DNA from: Paenibacillus sp. FSL W8-0426
GTDB taxonomy: Bacteria; Bacillota; Bacilli; Paenibacillales; Paenibacillaceae
Length of the DNA stretch: 64,000 nucleotides
Assembly (NCBI RefSeq): GCF_037969725.1
Contig: NZ_CP150203.1
Coordinates: forward strand, 2,062,001 to 2,126,000
Direction: 5' to 3'
Below are positions 53,241-61,738 of the stretch, piece by piece. The number at the start of each line of letters is the position of its first letter. Position 1 is the stretch's first letter. The position numbers were made by a program, and so were the translations under genes. The notes under the pieces are model-generated. The model worked only from the letters and a program-made list of their open reading frames with translations. It was not told where the DNA came from and did not search any database.

Positions 53241-53283
53241 AAAGCTCTTGAATTTCCTTATTTGGAGATTCAGGAGCTTTTTT
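53241..53283 (+). terminator. Terminator of tRNA-Leu
   Basis: Thirteen-base arms 53241-53253 and 53268-53280 with one wobble pair, then TTTTTT. The T run abuts the VOC gene remnant. Confidence 0.78.
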
Positions 53284-53430
53284 CATCTTTAGGAACGCCT
53301 GTGTAACGCGGTCACGCTGTACCGGCGTGCCATTGGCCATCATTTCGTCCAGTGCGGCGGGAGAGATTTGCCACGAGACGCTGTATTTGTCCTGAATCCA
53401 GCCATACTTTTCACGGAACGGATGTAATTG
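53278..53430 (-). pseudogene. Remnant of a PhnB/VOC-family gene (C-terminal half only)
   Basis: Minus-strand translation across this region gives a stretch like the C-terminal half of PhnB-like VOC proteins: '[17 protein letters not shown]', '[16 protein letters not shown]', 'TQAFLKMKK'. In intact relatives this follows a complete N-terminal half and ends with 'FDIAALQRAY'. Here a stop lies just upstream (53433-53431), and after 'MKK' the sequence becomes terminator and tRNA. So both ends are missing. It is probably a gene cut by the insertion event. Confidence 0.6.
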
Positions 53431-53517
53431 TCATCTTGGTTATGTTCATAATGGAAAAAATAACCTCGGATACCCCCTAGATTTCAAGACACAATGTACA
53501 TAAAGGGGTGAACCGTT

Positions 53518-55125
53518 ATGAAGAAAAAAGGGATTCGAATGTGGCCTGTGATCCTTATATCGATCATGCTGATCGGATGCCAGAACTCGAAGCCCAAAGA
53601 ACAGGATTTGATGCGAATAAATTCCGCCAGTGGAGAAAATGCGAAGAAAGTCATTTTCCTGATGGTAGACTCTTTGATGGTTCAGGCGATTGACCAAGGA
53701 ATCGGCAAGCAGGAGCTTCCGACATTAAAATTTCTGATCGAACACGGACAATATTATAAAAACCTGGTCAGTTCCTTTCCCACGATGTCCGTCACGATCG
53801 ACAGCTCATTGCTTACCGGTGCGTATCCGGACATTCACCGTGTGCCGGGTCTGACGTGGTACTCAGCGGAAACCAAGAGAATGATCAACTATGGAACCGG
53901 ACCGATGGAAGTGCTCAGGCTCGGAGTGAATCGGGTACTTGCTGATGCGCTGATCCATTTGAACGGGAGTCATTTGAGCAAGAATTTGCCTACGATCTAT
54001 GAGGACTTAGCCCGGCAAGGGTTTAAGTCTGGTTCGATCAACGGCCTGATTTACAGGGGGGCGTCCGATCATAAGTTGTCGATACCCGATTGGATTCAAG
54101 GTCCTGCTTCTTTACCGAAAGAGATTCATGTGAAAGGGCCGGACCTGTTGTCCCTGGGTTCGTTGTCTAATCCGTTTCAGGGGATAAAAAACTTGCCGGA
54201 CGGTGTAACGAATCGGTTGGGCATCCATAATGACTTCGCTATTGAAGCCGTAAAATATTTGATTCACTCCAATACATTGCCGGATTTTTTGTTTGTTTAT
54301 TTGCCGGACTTGGACCGGGAGTTACATAAAAAAGGTCCCACTGGACTTCATGGAGTCAAAAAGTTGGATCAGCAGCTTCAATCTGTATTGGAAACATTCG
54401 GTTCTCCGGAGAAAGCCTTGAAAGAGGCCGTATTTGTCATTGCAGGCGACAGCGGAATGACACAGATTTTGCCTGCCAAGCAAAATCCGGTCATTGATCT
54501 GCCTTCTTTGCTCGGAGACGCCACCATTTTGCGTCCGGGTGAAGCCGTATCGGAAGATACGGATATCGTGCTCGCCGTCAATGAAACGATGGCCTATGTA
54601 TATTCATTGAAAGCGGATCGATCCCTGAGAGACACGGCAAATGTATTGAAGAGCGATCCGCGCATCGATTTCGTTTCCTGGAAAGACCAGGAATGGATAT
54701 ACGCCATTCAGGGGGCAACAGGCAAACAGATCAAATTTAAAGCAGGCGGCAATCTAACTGATCCATACAACCAATCATGGACGGTCGAACAGGATCAAGA
54801 GGTGCTGGATTTAAGCATAAACACGGCCACACATTCATTGAATTACGATCAATATCCCGATGTTCTGAAACGTTTGTCAAGCGCGCTCCGTTCACACCAA
54901 GGCGAATTTTTGGTTGTCACGGCAAAACCGGGATATGAATTGACGGGCGGCAGTTCACCTGCGCATAAGGGCGGAGGCGGTCATGGTTCCATTCGCAAAA
55001 TGGAATCGCTTGTTCCCTTGATCATCAGCGGAACAGACCAAAAGCCGGAACACTTGCGAATGGTCGACTTAAAAGCTTATTTGCTTAATCTCGTAACAAA
55101 GAAGGCCCAGAAAAGCAATAGGTGA
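53518..55125 (+). CDS. Lipoprotein of the alkaline phosphatase superfamily (nucleotide pyrophosphatase/phosphodiesterase type)
   Basis: 535 residues. A short signal with lipobox 'LIGC' gives a membrane-anchored, exported enzyme. The domain shows 'VIFLMVDSL' (metal Asp), 'SSFPTMSVTIDSSLLTGAYPDIH' (likely nucleophile Thr/Ser region), 'FLFVYLPDLDRELHKKGP', 'FVIAGDSGMTQ' and the C-terminal 'GGGHGS' His, the metal-site pattern of the type I phosphodiesterase group. RBS AAAGGGGTG. It is the only full-length enzyme gene inside the tRNA-bounded segment. The substrate is unknown. Confidence 0.82.
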   Translation: MKKKGIRMWPVILISIMLIGCQNSKPKEQDLMRINSASGENAKKVIFLMVDSLMVQAIDQGIGKQELPTLKFLIEHGQYYKNLVSSFPTMSVTIDSSLLTGAYPDIHRVPGLTWYSAETKRMINYGTGPMEVLRLGVNRVLADALIHLNGSHLSKNLPTIYEDLARQGFKSGSINGLIYRGASDHKLSIPDWIQGPASLPKEIHVKGPDLLSLGSLSNPFQGIKNLPDGVTNRLGIHNDFAIEAVKYLIHSNTLPDFLFVYLPDLDRELHKKGPTGLHGVKKLDQQLQSVLETFGSPEKALKEAVFVIAGDSGMTQILPAKQNPVIDLPSLLGDATILRPGEAVSEDTDIVLAVNETMAYVYSLKADRSLRDTANVLKSDPRIDFVSWKDQEWIYAIQGATGKQIKFKAGGNLTDPYNQSWTVEQDQEVLDLSINTATHSLNYDQYPDVLKRLSSALRSHQGEFLVVTAKPGYELTGGSSPAHKGGGGHGSIRKMESLVPLIISGTDQKPEHLRMVDLKAYLLNLVTKKAQKSNR

Positions 55126-55126
55126 A

Positions 55127-55155
55127 AAGAGAAGGCGTTTCAAATGCCCTCTTTC
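55127..55155 (+). terminator. Weak terminator after the phosphodiesterase gene
   Basis: AAAGAG-AA-GGC / GCC-CTCTTT arms with a T-rich tail. Confidence 0.45.
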
Positions 55156-55257
55156 ATTATTGGTGACCGTGTTGATAAACAAACTCTTTGATGAATTCGT
55201 TCAAGGTACCCGCAGATTTTGTAGGGATCTTTGCAGCGTTCATGCATTGATCATGAG

Positions 55258-55290
55258 ACCACCGGTATACTTTTATACCGGTGGTTGTTT
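55258..55290 (+). terminator. Perfect 12-bp hairpin with T-rich tail
   Basis: Arms 55258-55269 and 55274-55285, loop CTTT, followed by TGTTTGG. It lies between the phosphodiesterase gene and the 33-aa gene on the other strand. Confidence 0.6.
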
Positions 55291-55361
55291 GGTGTTTATT
55301 GCTGCTGTACTTAGAACATTTTTCGAACAGGCGACATCATTGGACGCCAGTCAATGCTGTT

Positions 55362-55463
55362 TTATCTTAGCCGCCGTGTAACCCCATAGGTAGCCAATCC
55401 AACTCCTACAGCCAATAACGACATTAGGATTCCCCGATTATTTAGGAGTCGCGTCCATTGCAT
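55362..55463 (-). CDS. 33-residue small membrane peptide
   Basis: Minus-strand ATG 55463 with AAGGTGG about nine bases upstream; stop TAA at 55364-55362. One hydrophobic segment in the middle ('LLAVGVGLATYGV') with basic ends ('RLLNNRG', 'TRRLR'). It resembles short YrzQ/DUF3918-like peptides of Bacillales, but the match is loose. It lies inside the tRNA-bounded segment. Confidence 0.55.
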   Translation of the reverse strand: MQWTRLLNNRGILMSLLAVGVGLATYGVTRRLR

Positions 55464-55648
55464 GCCATTTCACCACCTTTTTGAATGGTTATTCTTATCC
55501 GAATAACGGTCTTTATTTTTCGTACAGTCCGATCTCTTCATTCATGGGAATGTAACCTTTGACTTCCTGTAACTTCAATTTGGAGTTTGTTGTTCGATAA
55601 AAATAGGTTGACCCCGTAATTAATACACGGTATCTTAGTCTTTGTTGC

Positions 55649-55673
55649 AGGTTCGAGTCCTCTCGACCGCATC
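55649..55673 (+). repeat. Right 25-bp direct repeat (partial tRNA-Leu copy)
   Basis: An exact second copy of 53202-53226. The sequence 5' of it (55600-55648) does not resemble the rest of the tRNA, so this is only the 3' fragment. It is followed 15 bp later by an orphan terminator. Confidence 0.85.
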
Positions 55674-55687
55674 CACAAATCATAAGC

Positions 55688-55716
55688 AAAACTCCAGAGA
55701 AACTCTGGAGTTTTTT
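55688..55716 (+). terminator. Orphan terminator after the right repeat
   Basis: Perfect 12-bp arms 55688-55699 and 55703-55714, loop AAA, then Ts. No gene ends just before it; it could be the original terminator of tRNA-Leu displaced by the insertion. Confidence 0.75.
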
Positions 55717-55746
55717 CATAATATAAGTAGAGGCGGGGAAGCGCAT

Positions 55747-56655
55747 ATGACCAATCATAGAATTGAAGCTTTGAGCCAGGAAACTCTGGGGAGCTTTTTA
55801 GCATATTGCAGGAAGCACCGTAATGAAGTGGATGATTCGTTTTTATACGAAGAGGACTTGCGCGACTTTGCCATCCATGAAGACAATCCGACCTATATTG
55901 CCCTGGATTCGGCGGAGGAAGTGGTTGGCGCAGTTTCGCTCATTAAAGATGCTTATCACCGCAAAGGGCGGCGTGGGCGGTTCCGCATTTTTCACGCCGA
56001 AGTGAGTGATCTCACTCTACACGGCCGATTGTTGAAGTCGATTATACAGCATGGGAAAGGGCTGGATCACCTGTTTGTTTTTGTGCCAACCGTACATCAC
56101 GAATTTATGGAAACGTTGAAAAAGCTGGATTTCAAGCTGGAGCGATATGCCTTTATTCTGGTACATCATCAGCTCGAAAAGCCGGCTTTCGAGGTACCTG
56201 ACGGATATCGATTGGAAGCTTTCCGTACGGGATTGGACGAAGCGGCATGGGCAGAAATCCGAAACGCGGGTTTCGCCAAGCTGAAAGGAAATGAAACACC
56301 GGTAACACCGGACATGGTAACCAAAATGGTTGCGGAGGAGGATTACCTTGAGGGCGGGATGCTGATGCTGTATCATGGGGACCGGCCTGTTGGAATCGTG
56401 CGGGGTTCGGACGATGAATTCCAAGGAGCATCGATCATGAACATCGGGCCGGTTGCGCTTGTTCCTGAATACCAAGGAAAAGGGCTGGGGAGAATTCTCC
56501 TTAGAGCGGCAATGGCGTTCGCGGTTGAACAAGGGTACTCTCAAGCGATCCTGTGCGTCAATGCCGAGAATGAACGAGCCAAGAACCTCTACCTTCAGGA
56601 AGGCTTTCAGCAAGTGGAAGCTGCCGCCAATTTAAGGTATGATCTAACTAAATGA
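55747..56655 (+). CDS. GNAT-family N-acetyltransferase (two-domain length)
   Basis: 302 residues from ATG 55747 (AGAGGCGGGG, eight bases); the frame extends back through the repeat but without need. The C-terminal GNAT domain shows 'ASIMNIGPVALVPEYQGKGLGRILLRAAM' (QGKGLG acetyl-CoA loop) and 'AILCVNAENERAKNLYLQEGFQQVE'. The N-terminal half has a second, degenerate GNAT-like fold ('TYIALDSAEEVVGAVSLIKDAY'). Substrate unknown. It lies just outside the repeat and is probably old chromosomal sequence. Confidence 0.88.
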   Translation: MTNHRIEALSQETLGSFLAYCRKHRNEVDDSFLYEEDLRDFAIHEDNPTYIALDSAEEVVGAVSLIKDAYHRKGRRGRFRIFHAEVSDLTLHGRLLKSIIQHGKGLDHLFVFVPTVHHEFMETLKKLDFKLERYAFILVHHQLEKPAFEVPDGYRLEAFRTGLDEAAWAEIRNAGFAKLKGNETPVTPDMVTKMVAEEDYLEGGMLMLYHGDRPVGIVRGSDDEFQGASIMNIGPVALVPEYQGKGLGRILLRAAMAFAVEQGYSQAILCVNAENERAKNLYLQEGFQQVEAAANLRYDLTK

Positions 56656-56749
56656 CGGATAAGCTGCGGGATATCCGCTCTTGAATCTTTGTTCATTGCT
56701 GGGGCGCTAACATAGTGATTCGTCCTTGTATCAGCATAAATATGACATG

Positions 56750-56787
56750 ACAGGCTTGCGTTCCAGCGATATTGGCAAGCCTGTTTG
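56750..56787. terminator. Hairpin between the GNAT and deacetylase genes
   Basis: Ten-base arms 56750-56759 and 56775-56784, short T tail. The weak T run makes the function tentative. Confidence 0.45.
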
Positions 56788-56881
56788 ACGTGCAATTTTT
56801 TACCGGAAAGACTGGGTCAGCAGCGTACATATTCACTCCTCCAATATGAAACAATGAGTACACGGACATAAGGAGGGGGTT

Positions 56882-57820
56882 ATGATGAAAAAGCAAGATG
56901 TAGGCCAACAAGCGCGAATAGGCAAAAACAGGGCCGTAAAAGTGATCATGGCCGGTGCGATGGTGCTAATGCTGCTGCAGGGCTCAGCCGGGGCATTTGG
57001 AGCTGCTGCAGGTCGCTCCGACTTGATTGAACATGCCAATGCTGGATGGAACATGCAGAAGCCAGCCGGCAAGGATGGTTCAGGCATTGAATCCTCTGAA
57101 CCGCATAAGCGGCTTGCCATTATTATCGACGACGCAGGCAACGACATGAAGGGCACGGCGGAAATATTGGCTGTGCCTGCGAAGCTGACGGTGGCGGTCA
57201 TGCCTTTTTTGCCGACAACGAAAAAGGACGCGGTCGCTGCGCATGAAAAGGGCATGGACGTCATTGTCCATATGCCCATGGAACCGAAAAAGGGAAGACC
57301 TGAATGGCTCGGTCCGGGCGCCATCACGTCAGGACTAAGCGATGAGGAGGTCCGGGAGCGGGTAGAAAGAGCAATCGATGACGTTCCTTATGCCATCGGC
57401 ATGAACAATCATATGGGCTCCAAAATCACTTCAGACAAACGCATTATGTCCGTCGTACTGGATGTGTGCCGGGAGCGAGGGCTGTTTTTTGTGGACAGCC
57501 GCACCAATTTCCGCTCGATCGTCGGCGAACTGGCCGTCCAGAAAAACATGCCTCCCATCGGCAATGACATATTTCTGGATGACCGCAATACGCAGCAGCA
57601 CATCCGTAAACAGATGGACGCTGCCGTGAAACATACGCTCGATAAAACCAATTGCGTGGTGATCGGTCATGTCGGCCATACCGGATTGAACACATCCGCC
57701 GTCGTTCATGAGGCGATGATACGCTACAAAGGACAGGTTGAATTCGTCGGTATTGGCGATTTGGCCCGGGAAGTATGGAGTTGGAACGCTTTTCCTACAC
57801 AGCCGATAGATAAAAAATAA
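56882..57820 (+). CDS. Divergent polysaccharide deacetylase family protein (YibQ/DUF610)
   Basis: 312 residues. N-terminal signal-type hydrophobic segment (about 20-43). The catalytic domain has 'LAIIIDDAGND' (metal Asp), 'VAVMPFLPTTKKDAVAAHEKGMDVIVHMPMEP', 'GMNNHMGS' (metal His) and 'IGHVGHTG'. This is the NodB-related divergent family (DUF610/YibQ), often near cell-wall genes. It overlaps the convergent amidase gene by 26 bp. Its substrate is not known, but an exported carbohydrate is likely. Start at 56882 or 56885. Confidence 0.88.
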   Translation: MMKKQDVGQQARIGKNRAVKVIMAGAMVLMLLQGSAGAFGAAAGRSDLIEHANAGWNMQKPAGKDGSGIESSEPHKRLAIIIDDAGNDMKGTAEILAVPAKLTVAVMPFLPTTKKDAVAAHEKGMDVIVHMPMEPKKGRPEWLGPGAITSGLSDEEVRERVERAIDDVPYAIGMNNHMGSKITSDKRIMSVVLDVCRERGLFFVDSRTNFRSIVGELAVQKNMPPIGNDIFLDDRNTQQHIRKQMDAAVKHTLDKTNCVVIGHVGHTGLNTSAVVHEAMIRYKGQVEFVGIGDLAREVWSWNAFPTQPIDKK

Positions 57821-58568
57821 TGCCGTCAGCGATAGCCTCTGCGATCCGCTTCTGTCCTTCGGAATCGTTGATCATGGCCAGATCCCCGGCATTGCTCAAA
57901 AATCCTGTCTCGACGATAACGGCGGGCTGTTTTACCTGGTTAAGCAAATAAAACGGTTTGCCCCATTCTACGCCATGCCGGGTTCCGTACAAGTCATTGA
58001 GCCGGCTTTGAATGGCTTCGGCCAGTAAATAACTGCGGCCTTCCTTTTGGTGCAAGACGACGGGACCGCGGATGGCCGCTTTTTTGCTCCAGTTGGCATG
58101 GATGCTGACCACAATGTCGGTACTGACTTCCTCGCTCAAGCTTTTCCGTTGGGCCAAGTCGCGATGGTGCCTGGAACGGCTGTTCAGCCAACGATTATCA
58201 TCGCTGAGCGCATAATCGCCGAGCCGGTTAATGATTACCGCGTATCCTTTGCTGCGCAGGAGCAGATAAAGTTTCTGACTGATGGCAAGGTTGATGTCTT
58301 TTTCCAAAACGCCTTTCGCACTTGTACCGCCATCAATTCCGCCATGGCCCACATCGAGTAAAATCACCGGTGTGGCAAAGGCGTGGTGGGAGGAGCGATA
58401 AGCATCCCCGTCCATGAGCGGCAAAAGGGAAGGACTTTCGCTTTGTTTTTCGGTAGATGGTGAAGAAACGGATTCACGCTGGATTCCTGCACTTGCAAAG
58501 GCAGTGGAATGGGATAGTGTGGAAAGGCCGATGAGCAGTGCCATCGTCACGGATAACAGCTTTAACAT
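57795..58568 (-). CDS. N-acetylmuramoyl-L-alanine amidase (Amidase_3), CwlD-like
   Basis: 257 residues from ATG 58568 (AAGGAGTG nine bases upstream). Signal peptide ('LLSVTMALLIGLSTLSHSTAFASA'), then Amidase_3 with zinc ligands 'LLDVGHGGIDGG', 'KGVLEKDINL', 'VVSIHAN' and the catalytic Glu in 'VIVETGFLSN'. Similar in length to CwlD, which makes muramic delta-lactam in the spore cortex. No cell-wall-binding repeats. The sporulation role is inferred. It is divergent from yqzE. Confidence 0.9.
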   Translation of the reverse strand: MLKLLSVTMALLIGLSTLSHSTAFASAGIQRESVSSPSTEKQSESPSLLPLMDGDAYRSSHHAFATPVILLDVGHGGIDGGTSAKGVLEKDINLAISQKLYLLLRSKGYAVIINRLGDYALSDDNRWLNSRSRHHRDLAQRKSLSEEVSTDIVVSIHANWSKKAAIRGPVVLHQKEGRSYLLAEAIQSRLNDLYGTRHGVEWGKPFYLLNQVKQPAVIVETGFLSNAGDLAMINDSEGQKRIAEAIADGIIFYLSAV

Positions 58569-58762
58569 GTTAACGCACACTCCTTATCTAAATAGGCACC
58601 TCACGCATGAACTGGATGCAGTGGAACCCTTTGACATTAGGCTGTGCATTCTGACGCTTTTCATACTTTGCGAGCCGGAAAAATGTTTACCTGCCGGATG
58701 TCCTGCGCACACTATAACTAACCGGCGGCGATCCGCCGGTAGAATAGTGAGGAGGCGAAAGA

Positions 58763-58939
58763 ATGGCTAAAAGCGATGAATTGGTGAAGTACATTACGCA
58801 GCGTGTCGTCCATTATATGGAAACCCCGCGGGAGGAACGAAAGGGACAGCGCAAAACGAAGGAACCGTGGGCGGTTAAATGGTTCGGCATGCTTCCCTAC
58901 GGCCTATCCATGTGGGTCAGAAGAAAGGACCGTAAATAA
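58763..58939 (+). CDS. yqzE: YqzE-family small protein
   Basis: 58 residues; ATG 58763 with AGGAGG eight bases upstream, stop TAA 58937-58939. The family pattern is clear: 'DELVKYITQRVV', 'PREERK' and 'KWFGMLPYGLSMWVRRK'. In Bacillus yqzE lies in the comG operon region; no competence genes are in this window. The basic C-terminus may be near the membrane. Function unknown. Confidence 0.85.
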   Translation: MAKSDELVKYITQRVVHYMETPREERKGQRKTKEPWAVKWFGMLPYGLSMWVRRKDRK

Positions 58940-58986
58940 GTGGTCGGCGGGCAGCTCTGGCTTCACTTAGATCGTACAAAGAAAGA

Positions 58987-59030
58987 CAAAAAGACGCTTT
59001 CCTAGAGTGAGTCTGAGGAATGCGTCTTAT
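58987..59030 (-). terminator. Terminator of the 139-aa gene
   Basis: Arms 59016-59028 and 58991-59003 with one mismatch; on the minus strand they are followed by TTTTTG. It overlaps the stop codon of the gene and may also end yqzE. Confidence 0.7.
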
Positions 59031-59421
59031 TTGTTGTGGATGAGTCGGCAATGTTAACGACATTATGCTGCACCTGAATTTGAATGAATTTCCGGTGCAT
59101 GATGCGGGTTGTGACGACCGCGGTTTGCCGGCCTTTTTTGAAAAAATAACCCGAACCTTCCTGTCCGGTATACGTCCAGCCTTGTTGGCTCATGCGATCC
59201 TGAAACAGTTGAGTGGTACGCTGTAAGTTGTTCCGGGTCAGAAACAGTCCGTGGCCTTGTTCGTCCGTTCCGAGTGCGCCAATGTCCAGGTTGGTTGAAT
59301 TCAATGTTTGCATCATCCGGACTTGGGGGACACCCACGTTTTGAATAAACGTAACCATCCAAAAAAATCCCGCGGCAAAACATACGATTACGCCAATGCC
59401 AACACCGAAGCCCCACCTCAT
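59002..59421 (-). CDS. Membrane-anchored hypothetical protein, 139 residues
   Basis: An N-terminal Gly/Val/Ile-rich helix (about 4-24) anchors a small soluble domain ('LNSTNLDIGALGTDEQGHGLFLTR', 'GWTYTGQEGSGYFFKKGR'). No cysteine motif or known family. RBS GGAGGG eight bases upstream of ATG 59421. It follows the 361-aa exported gene by 51 bp on the same strand, so the two probably form an operon. Confidence 0.7.
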   Translation of the reverse strand: MRWGFGVGIGVIVCFAAGFFWMVTFIQNVGVPQVRMMQTLNSTNLDIGALGTDEQGHGLFLTRNNLQRTTQLFQDRMSQQGWTYTGQEGSGYFFKKGRQTAVVTTRIMHRKFIQIQVQHNVVNIADSSTTNKTHSSDSL

Positions 59422-59472
59422 GAATCATGCCCTCCATATCGATAGAAATACTGGATATAATGACCAATTGTA

Positions 59473-60558
59473 TCATTGATGATGCACGGAGGCGAGGGGA
59501 TCGAACACGTAAAAATGTCCGTCATGGATCAAGGTTTGCAAGGGTACCCTTCGTTGAATGGTCGAACTGCCGCCTATGGCAGCATACGCAATCTTCATCC
59601 CGTCCGACAATGATGTCCAGACTTGAATGCCGCCGACCGGCAGCGGGCCGCCATAATACATGTTGCGTTCGCCAGCCGAGAATACGATGGATTGGCCTTG
59701 ACCCCATAGTTTGAACAGATCGTCAGTTCCCTTCACAGGAATCGCAGGCGAGGTGATCCATGACAATTGTTCAACCGGATCGTACAAGGGGACAGCATGC
59801 AGCTGGTCAACCGTAAACGTTGATGCATCCAGGACGTGGGGGTCAGGTGAAGATACGATCTGCTGCTTTTCCTTAAACGAAAGGCTCCAAAAGGAATGGG
59901 GATCGCCGGCGGCGAGCCGTTGTTCCGCGGCCTGCACAACTTCGAACGGAAGCAGATCACCTCCTGCAGCGTCGATATATAAAGAATCTCCGTTTTTTTG
60001 CTTCACGGACCAGTAGGCCAGCATAGGCGGCATGTAGCGAAGCTCGATTGACCCGCCGCCTGCCGTGACCACCTGTGGATCGAGCTGTTGCCGAAGCAGA
60101 GCCTTTTTCAGCAAAGTGAAACTGTACAGCGGTTCTTTGCCTTCACCATATTCGCTTAGAACCAGGTCCCCCTGTTCGCTGGCAACGATGATCATATATC
60201 CTAGAGCCGCATCGTCCACATAAGCATGAACCAACCAGCCGTGTGTCCCCGGCCCCAGGGGAAAGAAACGCAGCTCTGCACGACCCCATATATGGGATGA
60301 TTCGGGTGATCCGGCTCCGAGCACCCGTGCCTGATTACGGGCAAACTGCTGCACGGATTCGGGCGCTTGTACAGAAGAAGGGAGCGTAAATTCGGGATTA
60401 GCCGCAGAGGCAGCATATGCCGAGGACTCCCGCTGTTGCTGCCGTTCCGCGCCTTCTGCATACATCGGGAAGGATGACACGAACAGACCGGTCAGGCTTA
60501 TTCCCAATCCGATCAGAAACCCGTGGAGTATGCGCGGCCTGCAGAGAAGCTTGTTCAA
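59473..60558 (-). CDS. Exported protein of unknown function, 361 residues
   Basis: TTG 60558 is preferred (GAAGGTG eight bases upstream); a GTG at 60567 abuts the site. The N-terminus has a long hydrophobic segment with Gly/Leu ('GFLIGLGISLTGLFVSS') that could be a signal peptide or anchor. The mature part is beta-rich with paired Asp/Tyr/Gly patches ('HGWLVHAYVDDAALGYMIIVASEQGDLVL', 'HFYVFDPLASVHHQ'). No family is recognised. It precedes the 139-aa gene. Confidence 0.7.
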   Translation of the reverse strand: MNKLLCRPRILHGFLIGLGISLTGLFVSSFPMYAEGAERQQQRESSAYAASAANPEFTLPSSVQAPESVQQFARNQARVLGAGSPESSHIWGRAELRFFPLGPGTHGWLVHAYVDDAALGYMIIVASEQGDLVLSEYGEGKEPLYSFTLLKKALLRQQLDPQVVTAGGGSIELRYMPPMLAYWSVKQKNGDSLYIDAAGGDLLPFEVVQAAEQRLAAGDPHSFWSLSFKEKQQIVSSPDPHVLDASTFTVDQLHAVPLYDPVEQLSWITSPAIPVKGTDDLFKLWGQGQSIVFSAGERNMYYGGPLPVGGIQVWTSLSDGMKIAYAAIGGSSTIQRRVPLQTLIHDGHFYVFDPLASVHHQ

Positions 60559-60706
60559 TGGACTCACACCTTCTTTTTCGGTTCGATTCGATTCCAGTTC
60601 CTATTCTAGGGGACAGGCCGTGCAAAGGGTGCTGCAACCTGTCGTCAGGCGGCTCAGGAATAAACACTACTTTTGCCGTCATTTGCTGGAAAAGTAGCAT
60701 CCACGT

Positions 60707-61738
60707 CTATCTTAAATGAAACATGCCGCAACTGATTGCCGTAACCTTCACTTTGGGCTCATACTGCCAGATCATTTCGGTTCGACGTGTTTCATACTGC
60801 TGTTTCAGGGCTTCGCGCGCCAATGCGGCTTGCTCTACCTTGTCTTCGTCAGGGGAAGCATCCTTCGCTTCGGCACGTTTGGACGTTGTCGTTTCGCCTT
60901 CCTCTTCGTTGAAAACAGCTTCGTAATAGGCATCCAGCACGGACAGCTCCAATTCCAGACGCTGCTTCGCTTGTTCGGCCCAGCTGTAATCCAGCAGCAT
61001 CAGCTGGTTGGTCAGATGGGTTTCCAGCGCGTCTCCGGCGGCGGCCAGCGACATTTTGGCCGTTTGGACGTGCATGTTTTCGGCCAGCCGCGGGCTGAGG
61101 ACGCGCCGGTTAAGCTTGGAGCCGAATCGTTCGACGATTTCGCCGGACCGTAAGGAAATGCCGAGGAAATGCAGTTCTTCCCGCTTTAGGTCGCAGGCAA
61201 ATTCCACCTTGAAGCAGACGCCGAGCCAGGGCTCGTACAGGGATGGGGCAGAAGCGTTCAGCTGCCGCTTGGCAGGCTGCTCGAACAAATTGACATAGGA
61301 GCCGCCTTCGCGGGCAGCGCCGAAAATCTGCTGCAACCGCCGGCTGCCGTACACGACATCCTCGCGCAGGATGCGCCCTGGTCCGAGCTGCGGAAGGGCA
61401 GGAGCAATGCCGAAATACCGGCCCAAAATGCTTTCCTTTGCTTCACCGCCTGCTGCAGGTGAATTGGGCGCCTGCGAGGCGGCGGAAGCCGCTTCTGCTG
61501 CTTCAAGGGAGCGTTGATAGGCTTCGGGATCGAAAACGAAGGTGAACGACATCGTTTCGGCCGGAGCGCCGGTGCGTTCCACAAACCCCCAGTAATAAGG
61601 GCGATTCGTCAGGGCTTTGTCTGCCTCCGGAGAAAGCTTGACCGTAACATGGGCCGGGGATTTTTCCAAAATGTCGCAATCCGTTGCTTCCAGATAGGTC
61701 AGCACGTAAGCCTGCACTTCGTTTGGCGCCATGCTCAT
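60707..61738 (-). CDS. yqhG: YqhG-family protein
   Basis: 343 residues, cytoplasmic. 'ANEVQAYVLTYLEATDCDILEKSP'-like N-terminus, 'KALTNRPYYWGFVERTG' and C-terminal helical region with 'LMLLDYSWAEQAKQRLELEL' match YqhG of B. subtilis, which is linked to the YqhH helicase as here. An inserted Ala/Glu/Ser-rich loop (about 75-100) is variable. Its ATG overlaps the helicase stop (ATGA), so translation is coupled. Biochemical role unknown. Confidence 0.85.
   Translation of the reverse strand: MSMAPNEVQAYVLTYLEATDCDILEKSPAHVTVKLSPEADKALTNRPYYWGFVERTGAPAETMSFTFVFDPEAYQRSLEAAEAASAASQAPNSPAAGGEAKESILGRYFGIAPALPQLGPGRILREDVVYGSRRLQQIFGAAREGGSYVNLFEQPAKRQLNASAPSLYEPWLGVCFKVEFACDLKREELHFLGISLRSGEIVERFGSKLNRRVLSPRLAENMHVQTAKMSLAAAGDALETHLTNQLMLLDYSWAEQAKQRLELELSVLDAYYEAVFNEEEGETTTSKRAEAKDASPDEDKVEQAALAREALKQQYETRRTEMIWQYEPKVKVTAISCGMFHLR

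Noticed and set aside
55642..55746. Longer N-terminus for the GNAT protein starting in the tRNA fragment
   Set aside because: The extra 35 residues are encoded by the repeat and the terminator hairpin; ATG 55747 has a good ribosome site.
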